Numbered from the stretch's first letter, positions 26,615 to 36,340 are shown. The stretch: DNA of 64,000 nucleotides from Pseudonocardia sp. T1-2H (GCF_038039215.1 NZ_JBBPCL010000001.1:1674001-1738000); one strand, 5' to 3'. Numbers and translations: made by a program. The notes: generated by a model not told the origin, from the sequence alone.

Positions 26615-27406
26615 ATGCCTCGTGCTCAGACCCCTCGCCAGAGGACTCGCGGCAGCGTCGATCGGCTGCCGAGCGGTGCCTACCGGGTGCGCGTCTATGC
26701 CGGTGTCGACGCCGTCACAGGCCAGCGCAACGATCTCATCGAGATCGTCCAGCCGGGCCCACGTCCACGCGCAGAGGCTGAGGCCGCTCGGATCCGGATG
26801 CTCAACGAGGTCGACGAGCGCCGGAACCCGCGGACCGCTGCCACCGTGGATCAGCTGCTCGACCGCTATCTCGAGATGCTCGACGTCAGCGCCAGTACGC
26901 ATCTGATGTACGAGCGGTATCTGGACAAGCACGTCCGGCCGTTCGTTGGCAGCAAGAAGGCGGGTGCTCTGGGCCCGGACGAGTTGGACTCGCTCTATGC
27001 CGAGCTCCGTCGCTGCCGGGTTCACTGCAAGCCCCGCAGCAAGGTCGTCGATCATCGGACCCCGCGGCACGAGGTCGCCGAGACCCTGGAGAAGCACTCC
27101 GGGCTCGCCGCGCTCGCCGGCACACCGGACATGCGCGAGGTCCTGGCGGGCGCCTCCGAAGGCGAACCCGACGCCGTGCTGGGCCTGGAGGTCTACGTCC
27201 ACCGGCTGGCCGCGGGGATCGCGTCCATGGCCGCCGCGGTCGGCGGAATCGAGGCCCTGGCGTTCACCGGTGGGGTCGGCGACCCCGCCGGCAACGACAC
27301 CGCCGATGGCGAGATCACCACGCCCGGGGCCGCCGTCCGCACCCCCGTCCTCCCCGCCCGCGAGGACCTCGTGATCACCCGCGGCGCCCGCGCGGCGCCG
27401 TCCTGA
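26615..27406 (+). pseudogene. Chimeric frame: integrase N-terminus joined to acetate kinase C-terminus
   Basis: Residues 1 to about 147 (MPRAQTPRQRTRGSVDRLPS, then NEVDERRNPRTAATVDQLLD and LDSLYAELRRCRVHC) are the N-terminal and SAM-like domains of an actinobacterial tyrosine recombinase. It stops before any catalytic residue. From about EVAETLEKHSGLAALAGT the same frame is the C-terminal part of acetate kinase (GLEVYVHRLAAGIASMAAAV, ALAFTGGVG, PAREDLVITRG). A stretch after GGVG appears shortened. Neither enzyme can work. The join, near 27060, marks a recombination boundary between the catabolic region and the stress island, to which ackA probably belonged. Confidence 0.85.
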
Positions 27407-27462
27407 CCGGCGACGGGAAGACGAGCACCGGCACAGGTGCCCGAGTCCGAGGAGAGGAAGAG

Positions 27463-27921
27463 ATGACCGAGACCGAACACGGCCGGGAGATGCAGGCCCT
27501 GAGCCCAGACGAGTGCTACCGCCTCCTCGCGACGGAGGAGATCGGACGGCTGGGCGTCAACGCCGAACACTATCCGTTGATCTTCCCGGTGAACTATGCG
27601 CTCGACGGAGAGGCGATCGTGATCCGCACCGACGCCGGCACCAAGCTCTCCGCGGCCGACCACGCCAACGTCACCTTCGAGGTCGACCAGATCGACAAGC
27701 GGACACGGTCTGGGTGGAGCGTGCTCGTGCGCGGCCTCGCCGAGGCGGTCACGGAGGATCACCGCGCCGAGCTCGTCGAACGCACCCACGCCAGCGGGGC
27801 GGAGCCGTGGGCGCCGGGAGACCACGGGCACTGGATGCGCCTGATCCCGCAGGGCATCAGCGGCCGTCGCATCGTCCCGGGCCAACTGCCCCCGGCCTTC
27901 GAGCCCGGCGCCTACCTCTGA
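27463..27921 (+). CDS. Pyridoxamine 5'-phosphate oxidase-like flavin-binding protein
   Basis: 152 residues after a strong GAGGAGAGGAAGAG leader. CYRLLATEEIGRLGVN, YPLIFPVNYALDG, VIRTDAGTKLSAA and FEVDQIDKRTRSGWSVLVRG are the split-barrel FMN/F420-binding fold of the NimA/PPOX-like family. Mycobacterial DosR regulons include proteins of this class. It is cytoplasmic and its substrate is unknown. It stands alone, convergent with a damaged paralogue 39 bp away. No DosR-like box was found in the short leader. Confidence 0.85.
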   Translation: MTETEHGREMQALSPDECYRLLATEEIGRLGVNAEHYPLIFPVNYALDGEAIVIRTDAGTKLSAADHANVTFEVDQIDKRTRSGWSVLVRGLAEAVTEDHRAELVERTHASGAEPWAPGDHGHWMRLIPQGISGRRIVPGQLPPAFEPGAYL

Positions 27922-27960
27922 AAGGGGTCGTCCGCTGACGGCCGCCGCTCGGCAGCCCTG

Positions 27961-28400
27961 TCAGTAGTACAGGCCGCGGTAGCTCCGGTCGTCCAAGGAG
28001 AGGCCGGCGCCGCTCACCCGCCGGCCGCTGATCTTCTCGGGATCCACCTGTGCCCAGACCGGCTTGTCCCCGGAAGCGAGCGGGTTGATTCCCAGCCGTT
28101 CCAGACGACGAACAGTGCTCGGGTCGTTGTGGTCGGGCGCCGCGATGGTGCCGAGCACCAGGACGCTCCAGCCCGTGTGTCGCCCGGGATCGACGTGATC
28201 CACCTGGAACGACACCCTCGAGTGCTGCGCTGCGGCGAACTTCGTACCGGGCGCTGTGCGGAAGGTGACGCGGTGGCCGTCCAGCGCATAGTTGACGGGA
28301 AGATGAGGGGGTATCGGCCCAGCACGATGCCGAGCCGACCGATGTCGGCGTGCGCAAGCAGCTCCCAGCACTCCGGCTCGGTCAGCCCGCCCTCGTCCAT
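27961..28400 (-). pseudogene. Second PPOX-like flavoprotein, frameshifted
   Basis: From ATG 28400 the product reads MDEGGLTEPECWELLAHADI and RYPLIFP, then loses frame. The expected VNYALDGHRV continues one frame over and runs through WSVLVLGTIAAPDHND to RGLYY at 27961. Adding one base at about 28298 (CCG-GTC, as in the neighbour at 27463) restores a protein of about 146 residues. It lies downstream of the cyd operon on the same strand with a 78-bp gap. It may be a real mutation or a base-call error. Confidence 0.8.
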
Positions 28401-28478
28401 GCCCCACTCTCCTGAACGCTGCGTACGCGCACCGCCCGCCAGCGGTCCCGCGCTCATGACTTCGCGCCGACGGCCGGG

Positions 28479-29513
28479 TCAGCGGGGAAGACCGAGTAGC
28501 CGGACGGCGGCGGCCCCGGTCAGGCCGGCGACGGTGGCGGCCATGACCAGCCCGCCGAGCACCCCGATCGCGATGATGAGGGGTAGGGCCTGCCCGGGCT
28601 GCCACAGTGGAGTCGCCACCGTGGTGAACACCAGCAGTCCGGCCGCCCACGCCCCGGCAGTGGTGGCGATCCACCACGCGGACCGTGGCCTGACCGTCCG
28701 CAGCACCAACCACTGTGCGGTACCGATCGTCGCGAGTAGGCAGGCGCCGCCCACCACGCCGCCGGCGACCACGACCGCGACCGGTAGCGCGGCGAGCCGC
28801 TCACCCAGCGCCATGGGGATGAGCCCGAGCGCGTAGGCGAGCACGGCGGCGAGGGCGGTCGCGGCGACGAACCGCCCGCGGCGCAGCGCCGGAAGCTGCG
28901 GGCCCAGGACGTGGGCCTGGGCCCAGCCGAGCGCGCCTCCCTCGTCGGCGCCGGCCAGCAACAGGGCCGCGGCCGCCGCCGGCAGCGACCACGTGGTGGA
29001 CACCGCCCCGACGACGGCCGGGGCGACGAAGCCGACGAACTCGCCGAGCGTGACCCAGGCGAACCAGCGCCGCCACAGTGCCGACGACGTCGGTGGCGAG
29101 GCGGTCGAGGCGGCGGCGGGCTGGAACGCCACGACCTCGTCGGTGTCGCCGACCAGGGTGTGCGGGTGATGTCCGTGGTGGACGTCGAGCGCCGCGGCCC
29201 GTTCCGGGGCGTCGAGCACGCGCCCCGTGCACCGCACCCAGCGGCCATCGATCGTGACCTCGACGGGGCGCTCGTGCGCGCGAAAATGCCGCCACCAGGT
29301 CTTGACGGCCGCGTTCCCGACCACCACGAGCAGGCGGTCGGCGTCGCGGACCGCCGCGACCACAAGGGTGATCCGGCGGCCGTCGCGGGCGGTGTAGCGC
29401 AGCGCGCAGAGCGTGCGGGCCGCCGCGGCGCCGGGCCGGGTCGAGAGGAAACGCACGAGCAGGGCGGTGATCACGCCGGGCGTACAGGGTGGGGGCAGGA
29501 GGGTCGTGGACAT
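28479..29513 (-). CDS. DUF385-like (deazaflavin-dependent nitroreductase-like) domain fused to a membrane region
   Basis: 344 residues. The first 120 contain LCALRYTARDGRRITLVVAAV, LLVVVGNAAVKTWWRHFRAH and VEVTIDGRWVRCTGRVL, typical of the DUF385/F420-dependent nitroreductase-like split barrel. Residues about 155-340 form five or six hydrophobic helices (FVGFVAPAVVGAVSTTW, ALAAVLAYALGLIPMAL, PLIIAIGVLGGLVMAATVAG). The gene starts 3 nt after the cydDC stop, so it is the last member of the cyd operon. The fusion suggests a membrane-anchored redox or binding protein linked to the bd oxidase. Function unknown. Confidence 0.78.
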   Translation of the reverse strand: MSTTLLPPPCTPGVITALLVRFLSTRPGAAAARTLCALRYTARDGRRITLVVAAVRDADRLLVVVGNAAVKTWWRHFRAHERPVEVTIDGRWVRCTGRVLDAPERAAALDVHHGHHPHTLVGDTDEVVAFQPAAASTASPPTSSALWRRWFAWVTLGEFVGFVAPAVVGAVSTTWSLPAAAAALLLAGADEGGALGWAQAHVLGPQLPALRRGRFVAATALAAVLAYALGLIPMALGERLAALPVAVVVAGGVVGGACLLATIGTAQWLVLRTVRPRSAWWIATTAGAWAAGLLVFTTVATPLWQPGQALPLIIAIGVLGGLVMAATVAGLTGAAAVRLLGLPR

Positions 29514-29516
29514 CGG

Positions 29517-32500
29517 TCAGACCTTCGTGGGCTCGGCCGTCGGGAGGCCGGCGACCAGTTCGCCGCGGGGCAGGCCGGGGGTCTGCTCGGGCCGGTGGGT
29601 GACGATCAGGGCGGTGCGCTCGCTGGTCGCGGCGAGAATCTCCGCGGCGAGCGCGTCGCCGGTGTCGGCGTCGAGGTGCGCGGTGGGCTCGTCGAGCACC
29701 AGGATCGGGCGGTCGGTGAGCAGGGCCCGGGTGACCCCGAGCCGCTGGCGTTCCCCGCCGGACACCGCACCGCCGTGGCGGCCGACGGCGGTGTCGAGGC
29801 CCTCGGGGAGAGCGTCGAACCAGGGGCCGAGCCGGGCCCGGCGGAGCGCGTCGACAACCTCGGCGTCGCTCGCCGAGGGGCGGGCGAGGGCGAGGTTGGC
29901 CCGCAGGGTGCTGTCGAACAGGTGACTCCAGGATCCGCACCAGGCGATGCCCGCCCGGACGTCGTCGGCCCGCAGTGCGGTGACGTCGCGGCCGTCGGCC
30001 TCGAGCACGCCGCCGCTGGGTGGCAGGGTCCGCAGCAGCGCGGCGACGACCGTGGACTTCCCGCTTCCGGAGGGCCCGGTGAGCGCCATCCGCCGCCCCG
30101 GGCCCAGATCGAGGTCCACGCCGCGCACCGCGTCGGTCTTCGCGCTCGGCCACCGCACCGCCAGGGCACGCGCCTGCAGCGTGAGCGGTGCCGGGGTGGT
30201 GACGGGGGCGACCGGGTCGGTGACGGGCGGTTCGAGCTGTTCGAGCGTCTGGATCCGCCGGACGGCGGGAACGATCGAGAGCAGCCGCACGGCCGCATCG
30301 GGCAGGGTGGCCAGGGCCTCGGCGAGGGCGAGCGGGGTCAGTGCGAGCACGGCGACCGCCGGGCCGGGTAGCGTGCCGGCGGCGAACGCCGCGAGTCCGA
30401 GGGCGGCGCAGGCGAGGGCGGTCAGGCCGATCGCGAGCACGGACAGCGCGGTGCCCGCGCCGGTGGCCGTGGCGGCGCGGCGGCGGAGGCGGCCAAGGCG
30501 GGTGTCGGCCGCGTCGAGCTCGGCGCGACGACGGTCCGCGGCACCGAGGACGAGCAGGTCTGCGGCCGCGTCGAGCAACTCGACCGTGCGGGTCGAGACC
30601 TCGGCGCGCAGGTGGGCGGTGTTGCGTTCGGTGCGGTGCGCCGCCCACACAGACAGGGCCGGGGCAACGATCCCGGCGGCGAGCAGCCCGAGGGCGAGTG
30701 CGACGCCGGCCGCCGGGAGCAGCACGGTGAACACGGTGACCGCGGCGGCCCCGACGAGCAGCGCGGAGGCGGCCGGGAGGAAGACCCGGACCAGCAGGTC
30801 CTGCGGGGCGTCGGTGTCGGAGACGAGCCGGGTGAGCAGGTCCCCGCGCCGCTGTCGCGCGGTCGCGGCCGGGCCCAGCCGGACGAGGTCGGTCCACAGA
30901 CGGACCCGCAGTGCGCTGGCCACGCGCAGAGCGGCGTCGTGCGAGACGAGCCGCTCGGCGTAGCGCAGCACGCCCTTGCCGAGGCCGAAGGCGCGCACGG
31001 CCACGATCGCGACCATCAGGGTCAGAACCGGCGGTTGCAGCGCGGCCGCGGAGATCAGCCAGGCTGAGGTGGCGGTCAGGGCGACCCCGCAACCGAGCGC
31101 CGCGGCGCCGAGCAGGGTGGCGGCTAGGAGCCGGCCTCGCTGGGCGTGGGCGACCGTGAGAACCCAGCGCAGGGCATCGCGGTACACGAGCGACCTGCCG
31201 GCCTCTGCGGACCGTTGGGGCGCCGGCCCTGCCGGCGTGGTCCGTTCACCGGGGCGACGGTCCGGGCCGGCCGAGACGACGGACTGCCGGCTCGACGCCG
31301 GTGGCGTGGCCGAGGCCGGTGTCGTAGCCGGTGTCGTGGTCGCGGAGGGTGTCGGGGTGAGCGCGACGATGCGGTCGCAGCGGGCGAGGAGCTCGGGCCG
31401 GTGGCTGACGAGCACGGTGGTGCGCCCAGCCGTGACGGCGGCGAGGGCGTCGCCGATCGCGGCCTCGGTCTGCGGGTCGACGCCCTCGGTGGGTTCGTCG
31501 AGCAGCAGCAGCGGGCGGTCAGCGAGGATCGCGCGGGCGAGTGCGACGCGGCGCCGCTGTCCGGTCGACAGACCTTCGCCGTCCTCGCCGACCGGGGCAC
31601 CGAGGTCGACGTCGAGCCGGGCGGCCTCGGCGGCCCGGGCGATCGCGGCGGGGGAGGCGTCGGGGTCGGCGAGGGCGATGTTCGACGCGACGGTGCCGGC
31701 GAGCAGCACCGGGCGCTGGGGGACCCAGGCGACCCGCCGCATCCACTCCGCGGTGGCCACCTGGCACAGGTCCGTGCCGGCCACGGTGATGTCGCCGGCG
31801 TCGGGGGTGCGGAGCCCGGCGAGCAGTTCGATCAGGGTGGTCTTGCCGCAGCCCGACGGCCCGGTGACGCCGAGGAGCTCCCCGGGGCGAACGGTGAGGT
31901 CGAGGTCGTCGAGTACGGGTCCGGTCCGTCCGTCCACCCGCACGCCGCCCAGGGTGACGGGGAAACGGGCGGGGTCCGGCGCCGTCGCCCCGTCCCGCGC
32001 CGGGACCGGGGTGTCGATCAGGTCGAGGGCGGTGGTGGCGGCGGCGGTGCCGGCCGCGGCGTCGTGGAAGCGCGCGCCGACCGCGCGCAGGGGCAGGTAG
32101 ACCTCGGGGGCGAGGAGCAGCACCAACAGACCGGTGGCGAGGTCGAGGGTGCCGTCGACGAGCCGCAGCCCGATCGACACGGCCACCAGCGCGACCGACA
32201 GTGTGGCGACCAGTTCGAGGACCAGCGCGGAGAGGAACGCCACCCGCAGCGTGCGCAGGGTGGTGCGCCGGTAGGCCTCGGCCATCTCGTGCAACCGGCC
32301 GGCCTGGTGGCGGGCGCGCCCGAAGGCGACGAGGACGTCGAGCCCGGCGACGAGGTCGAGGAAGTGGTGGCCGAGGACGGCGAGGGTGCGCCACTGCCGG
32401 GTGGTGGAGCGCTCGGTGTGCAGCCCGACGAGGATCGCGAACAGCGGGATCAGCGGCACGGTGAGCCCCACGAGCAGGCCGGAGAGCCAGTCGGCGGTCA

Positions 32501-32960
32501 GGATGCGGACCCCGATCACCGCTGGGACGCCGGCGGCGATCAGCAGCGCCGGCAGGTACCGGCCGAAGTAGCCCTCCAGGTCGTCGAGGCCGCGGGCGCT
32601 GAGGGTGGCCAGCTCCCCGGTGGGCGGCAGGTCTTTGTGCCGGGGGCCGAGGCGCAGCACATGAGCCACGATCCGGCTGCGCAGCTGCCGCACGACGTCG
32701 GCGGCGGCCCGGTGCGCCGCGACCTCGGCGGCCCAGGCCAGCGCGGCCCGCCCCGCCACGGCGAGCGCGAGCAGCCCGAGCAGCGGGGCGAGCGCGGCCA
32801 GCCCGGCGCCGCCGAGGAACCCGTCGGCGATCACGTCGGCGAGCAGCTGGGCCTGGGCCATCACCAGGACCGCGGTCGCGAGGGCGATGCCGACGCCGAG
32901 CAGGACGAACCGGCGGGCCGCGGCGGCGTGGCGGAGCAGGCGCGGATCGAGCGGCTTCAT
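29517..32960 (-). CDS. cydDC: Fused CydD-CydC thiol/heme ABC exporter
   Basis: 1147 residues from ATG 32960, made of two complete ABC half-transporters. The CydD half has membrane helices in residues about 15-300, Walker A GPSGCGKTT, signature LSTGQRRR and Walker B LLLLDEPTEG. A low-complexity Thr/Pro/Ala linker follows (near 31220-31370). The CydC half has its own membrane domain, then GPSGSGKST, VSGGERQR and LVLDEPTAH. CydDC exports glutathione/cysteine-type thiols and is needed for assembly of cytochrome bd. The fusion is common in actinobacteria. It overlaps cydB by 4 nt. Confidence 0.95.
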   Translation of the reverse strand: MKPLDPRLLRHAAAARRFVLLGVGIALATAVLVMAQAQLLADVIADGFLGGAGLAALAPLLGLLALAVAGRAALAWAAEVAAHRAAADVVRQLRSRIVAHVLRLGPRHKDLPPTGELATLSARGLDDLEGYFGRYLPALLIAAGVPAVIGVRILTADWLSGLLVGLTVPLIPLFAILVGLHTERSTTRQWRTLAVLGHHFLDLVAGLDVLVAFGRARHQAGRLHEMAEAYRRTTLRTLRVAFLSALVLELVATLSVALVAVSIGLRLVDGTLDLATGLLVLLLAPEVYLPLRAVGARFHDAAAGTAAATTALDLIDTPVPARDGATAPDPARFPVTLGGVRVDGRTGPVLDDLDLTVRPGELLGVTGPSGCGKTTLIELLAGLRTPDAGDITVAGTDLCQVATAEWMRRVAWVPQRPVLLAGTVASNIALADPDASPAAIARAAEAARLDVDLGAPVGEDGEGLSTGQRRRVALARAILADRPLLLLDEPTEGVDPQTEAAIGDALAAVTAGRTTVLVSHRPELLARCDRIVALTPTPSATTTPATTPASATPPASSRQSVVSAGPDRRPGERTTPAGPAPQRSAEAGRSLVYRDALRWVLTVAHAQRGRLLAATLLGAAALGCGVALTATSAWLISAAALQPPVLTLMVAIVAVRAFGLGKGVLRYAERLVSHDAALRVASALRVRLWTDLVRLGPAATARQRRGDLLTRLVSDTDAPQDLLVRVFLPAASALLVGAAAVTVFTVLLPAAGVALALGLLAAGIVAPALSVWAAHRTERNTAHLRAEVSTRTVELLDAAADLLVLGAADRRRAELDAADTRLGRLRRRAATATGAGTALSVLAIGLTALACAALGLAAFAAGTLPGPAVAVLALTPLALAEALATLPDAAVRLLSIVPAVRRIQTLEQLEPPVTDPVAPVTTPAPLTLQARALAVRWPSAKTDAVRGVDLDLGPGRRMALTGPSGSGKSTVVAALLRTLPPSGGVLEADGRDVTALRADDVRAGIAWCGSWSHLFDSTLRANLALARPSASDAEVVDALRRARLGPWFDALPEGLDTAVGRHGGAVSGGERQRLGVTRALLTDRPILVLDEPTAHLDADTGDALAAEILAATSERTALIVTHRPEQTPGLPRGELVAGLPTAEPTKV

Positions 32961-34000
32961 CGCGGGTGCGCGCCCTTTTCCAGCCGACGCGGCAGGACCA
33001 GCCCGGCGTCGCCACCGACGTCGGCGCGGGAGAGCCGCCGGCGGAACACCCAGAAGGTCCAGGCCTGGTAGGCGAGCACGACCGGGGTGATCGCCACCGC
33101 GACCCAGGTCATGATGGTCAGCGTGTAGGGCGTCGACGCGGCGTTGGTGGTGGTCAGGCTGTTCGCCGGGTCGGTGGCGGGCAACACGTCCGGGAACAGC
33201 GTCCCGAACAGCGTCACCACGACCGCGACGATCGCGCCGGCCGTGGCGAGGAAGGCCCAGCCCTCGCGCCCCTTCATCGCGAGCACAGTCCCCGCCACCA
33301 GGCCCACGGCCGCAACTGCGGCGGGGGCGAGCGTCCACAGCGGGCCGTAGCCGAACACCGCCCAGGCCAGGAAGGCGCCGCCCGCGACGACCAGCAGCGG
33401 GCCAGCGATCGACGCCACCCGGATCGCCCGGGTCCGGACCTCGCCGGTGGTCTTCAGCGCCAGGAACACCGCGCCGTGCAGGGCGAACAGCAGCAGGGTG
33501 GTCACCCCGCCGAGCAGCGCGAAGGGGTTGAGCAGGGTGAAGAAGGTGCCGGTGTACTCGTGGGCGGCGTCGAGCGGCACCCCACGGACGATGTTGGCGA
33601 ACGCCACGCCCCACAGCAGGGCGGGAACCGCCGAGCCGCCGACGATCGCGAGGTCCCAGCGCCGCCGCCACGCCACGTCGTCGACCTTGCCCCGGTACTC
33701 CAGGGCCATCCCGCGCAGGATCAGCGCGACCAGCATCAGCAGCAGAGCCAGGTAGAAGCCGGAGAACAGGGTGGCGTACCACTCCGGGAAGGCGGCGAAG
33801 GTGGCGCCGCCGGCGACGAGCAGCCACACCTCGTTGCCGTCCCACACGGGGCCGATGGTGCCCAAAGCGACGCGTCGGTCGGTCTCGTCGCGGGAAACGA
33901 CGGGCAGCAGCATCCCGACGCCGAAGTCGAAGCCCTCGAGCACGAAGTAGCCGGTCCACAGCAGGGCGATCAGCAGGAACCAGACGGTGGTGAGGTCCAT
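32957..34000 (-). CDS. cydB: Cytochrome bd ubiquinol/menaquinol oxidase subunit II
   Basis: 347 residues, about eight or nine membrane helices. The N-terminus has LLWTGYFVLEGFDFGVGML and IGPVWDGNEVWLL, signatures of CydB. It pairs with CydA to hold the di-haem high-affinity oxygen-reducing site. It lies 9 nt after cydA and overlaps cydDC, so the operon order is cydA-cydB-cydDC-DUF385 protein. High oxygen affinity fits expression under low oxygen. Confidence 0.97.
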   Translation of the reverse strand: MDLTTVWFLLIALLWTGYFVLEGFDFGVGMLLPVVSRDETDRRVALGTIGPVWDGNEVWLLVAGGATFAAFPEWYATLFSGFYLALLLMLVALILRGMALEYRGKVDDVAWRRRWDLAIVGGSAVPALLWGVAFANIVRGVPLDAAHEYTGTFFTLLNPFALLGGVTTLLLFALHGAVFLALKTTGEVRTRAIRVASIAGPLLVVAGGAFLAWAVFGYGPLWTLAPAAVAAVGLVAGTVLAMKGREGWAFLATAGAIVAVVVTLFGTLFPDVLPATDPANSLTTTNAASTPYTLTIMTWVAVAITPVVLAYQAWTFWVFRRRLSRADVGGDAGLVLPRRLEKGAHPR

Positions 34001-34009
34001 GGCGGGCTC

Positions 34010-35404
34010 CTAGTAGCTCACGGTCGGGCCGGTGGCCGGGGCGCGGACGGGTTCGACGGGCGCGGGCGGGGGTGGTCCGGCCTTGACGTAGCGGATCATC
34101 AGCCAGCCCTCGACGACCGCGAGCGCCCCGTAGAGCAGCGTGAACACCGTCAATGAGATCCAGACCGAGGCGGCACCGACGCTCGGTGACACGCCGTCGG
34201 CGGTGCGCAGCATGCCGAACACGAGCCAGGGCTGGCGGCCCATCTCGGTGAAGATCCAGCCGACGCTGTTGGCGGCGAAGGGCAGGAACAGGGCCAGTAC
34301 CGAGGCGCTGAGGAACCAGCGGGGCAGCGGTCTGGTGGCGCGCTTGCGGGTCAGCCACAGCCCGATCACCGACAGCAGCCCGGCCAGCGCGCCGAAACCG
34401 ATCATCAGCCGGAAGGTCCAGTAGGTGGTCGGGATGTTCGGGGTGTAGTCCCCGGGGCCGTAGGTCTGCTCGCTGCGGGCCTGCAGGTCGCGGATGCCCT
34501 CGACCGTGCCGTCGAAGGAACCGGTGGCCATGAAGGACAGCACCCGGGGCACACGCAGGCTCCAGACCTCCTGCGAGCCGTCGAGCGAGCCGATGGTGAA
34601 CACCGAGAACGAGGCGGGGGCGACGGTGTCGTAGAGCGCCTCGGCGGCGGCCATCTTCATCGGCTGCTGCTCGGTCATCAGCCGGGCCTGCAGGTCTCCG
34701 GTGACGACCGCGCCGAGCGCGGCGATCAGCGTGGTGACCAGGGCGATGCGGATGGACGGGCGGAAGACCTCGGTGTGCGTGTTCTTGCGCAGGTGCCAGG
34801 CGCTGATCGCCAGGACGAACACCCCCGCGGTCAGGAAGCAGGCCGTGATCGTGTGGGCGAACGCCCCGACGGCGGTCGAGTTGGTCAGGACCGCGCCGAA
34901 GTCCTTCAGCTCCGCGCGCCCGGCCGTGTCGTTGACGACCGCGCCGACCGGGTGCTGCATCCAGGAGTTCGCGGCGAGGATGAAGTAGGCCGAGAGCATG
35001 GTGCCGATCGCGGCCAGCCAGATGCAGGCCAGGTGCACGCGCTTGGGCAGCTTGTCCCAGCCGAAGATCCACAGTCCGAGGAAGGTGGACTCGAGGAAGA
35101 AGGCGAGCAGACCCTCGATCGCGAGCGGGGCGCCGAAGATGTCGCCGACGAAGCGGCTGTAGTCGCTCCAGTTCATCCCGAACTGGAACTCCTGCACGAT
35201 GCCGGTGACCACCCCGATCGCGAAGTTGATCAGGAACAGCTTGCCCCAGAACTTCGTCATCCGCAGGTAGCGGTCGTCACTCGTGCGGACCCACGCCGTC
35301 TGCATGCCGGCGACCAGGAACGCCATGCCGATCGTGAGCGGCACGAACAGGAAGTGGTACACGGTGGTGATCGCGAACTGCCACCGTGCGAGATCGAGTG
35401 TCAT
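34010..35404 (-). CDS. cydA: Cytochrome bd oxidase subunit I
   Basis: 464 residues with nine or so helices. His17 in TVYHFLFVPLTIG and His184 in GAFAHTITAC are the haem ligands expected for b595/b558. QEFQFGMNWSDYSRFVGDIFG and the conserved GRQPW late in the protein are CydA hallmarks. The Q loop is of the short type found in Gram-positive bacteria. A DosR-box-like palindrome lies 119 bp upstream of the start, so induction at low oxygen is likely. Confidence 0.97.
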   Translation of the reverse strand: MTLDLARWQFAITTVYHFLFVPLTIGMAFLVAGMQTAWVRTSDDRYLRMTKFWGKLFLINFAIGVVTGIVQEFQFGMNWSDYSRFVGDIFGAPLAIEGLLAFFLESTFLGLWIFGWDKLPKRVHLACIWLAAIGTMLSAYFILAANSWMQHPVGAVVNDTAGRAELKDFGAVLTNSTAVGAFAHTITACFLTAGVFVLAISAWHLRKNTHTEVFRPSIRIALVTTLIAALGAVVTGDLQARLMTEQQPMKMAAAEALYDTVAPASFSVFTIGSLDGSQEVWSLRVPRVLSFMATGSFDGTVEGIRDLQARSEQTYGPGDYTPNIPTTYWTFRLMIGFGALAGLLSVIGLWLTRKRATRPLPRWFLSASVLALFLPFAANSVGWIFTEMGRQPWLVFGMLRTADGVSPSVGAASVWISLTVFTLLYGALAVVEGWLMIRYVKAGPPPPAPVEPVRAPATGPTVSY

Positions 35405-35522
35405 CCGGCCCTCCGAGCGCCGAGTGCCGGTGCCTCCGGCCGGTGCTCACCATCCCGCCGGCTGTCTGCCGATCACTAGGGCCCAGCGACGGTCGTGCGC
35501 AGGACCCTCGCGGCACACCGCC

Positions 35523-35536
35523 GGGACCAAGGTCCT
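35523..35536. promoter_or_regulatory. DosR-box-like palindrome upstream of cydA
   Basis: GGGACCAAGGTCCT lies 119 bp before the cydA start in the 240-bp gap between cydA and the PAP2 relic. Its left half GGGACC and right half GGTCC match the core of the mycobacterial DosR consensus TTSGGGACTWWAGTCCCSAA. It is the most symmetric copy of the motif family seen across the right half of the window. Confidence 0.7.
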
Positions 35537-35644
35537 TCTGCGCCGTGAGGTCCCGACCGTGGTGGTGTGAACGGGTCCCCCGGGTTCGGCGAAGGCGGGC
35601 GAGGAGGCGCGGCCTGTTCGGCGGCTCGTTGCGGCGCGTACCTG

Positions 35645-36340
35645 CTACCTCGTGTCGTCCGGCCGCTCCGGCCCGTGGTGGTGCGGTCGGGGCGGCTCGG
35701 CCGTGTGCCGACCACCGCCATCGGGATCAAGATTGAAGCCGACGGGGGACGGATCGGCCGTGACCTCGGACACCGGGCCGGCGGGCCGGGCGGGATCAGG
35801 CAGGGCGGGATCCGGAGCGGGCAGCGGCACCGGCCTGCGGTGCAGCAACAGCGTCACGCACAGTGCCAGCCATGTGGCGCCGACCAGCCATCCGTCGAGG
35901 ACGTCGGTCAGCCAGTGCGCCCCGAGGTAGAGCCGGGACAGCCCGATCGCAACGACCAGAGTGGCCGCGAGGACGACCGCGACCGTCCGTGCGGTCCTGT
36001 CCAGGAGCACGACCACCGCCACGGCGGCGAGGATCCCGAGGACGCGGTCGTAGAAGTTCTTGAGCGTCTCGACCAACACTCCCGCCCCGGCGGCGGTCAC
36101 GATCACGACGCCGGCCTCCCACCGGCGGCGCCGCAACCACAGCACGACGGCGGCGACCGTGGCGAGCACCGCCATGCCCGTCGTCCCGCCGAGCGTGGTG
36201 CCTGCCAGGGCCGGTGCGGTTGCGGCGAGGGAGCGGTTGGCGACCGTCCAGTGAAGCAACGGGACGTCGGCGGCGGAGATCCCGTCCGGGTCGGCGACCG
36301 CGTCCACCACGGCCGCCTGGAGTGCTGAAATCGCTCCCCT
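35645..36340 (-). pseudogene. PAP2-family phosphatase lacking its RP/PSGH motifs
   Basis: Membrane helices and the third PAP2 motif (SRLYLGAHWLTDVLDGWLVG) are well preserved, and LKNFYDR from motif 1 is present. But the sequence then runs directly into VLGILAAVAVVVLLDR. The RP end of motif 1 and the PSGH motif 2 with its catalytic histidine, about 25 residues, are missing near 36045. The frame continues upstream into apparent non-coding sequence that overlaps the opposite-strand metallopeptidase gene, so the start is unclear (about 36340). Probably a non-catalytic relic of a lipid phosphatase. Confidence 0.7.

Noticed and set aside
29517..35072. A very long minus-strand frame of 1851 codons
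   Set aside because: Only 29517-32960 (CydDC) is coding in this frame; upstream the frame is an antisense-like shadow of cydB and cydA, which have their own frames with clear motifs.
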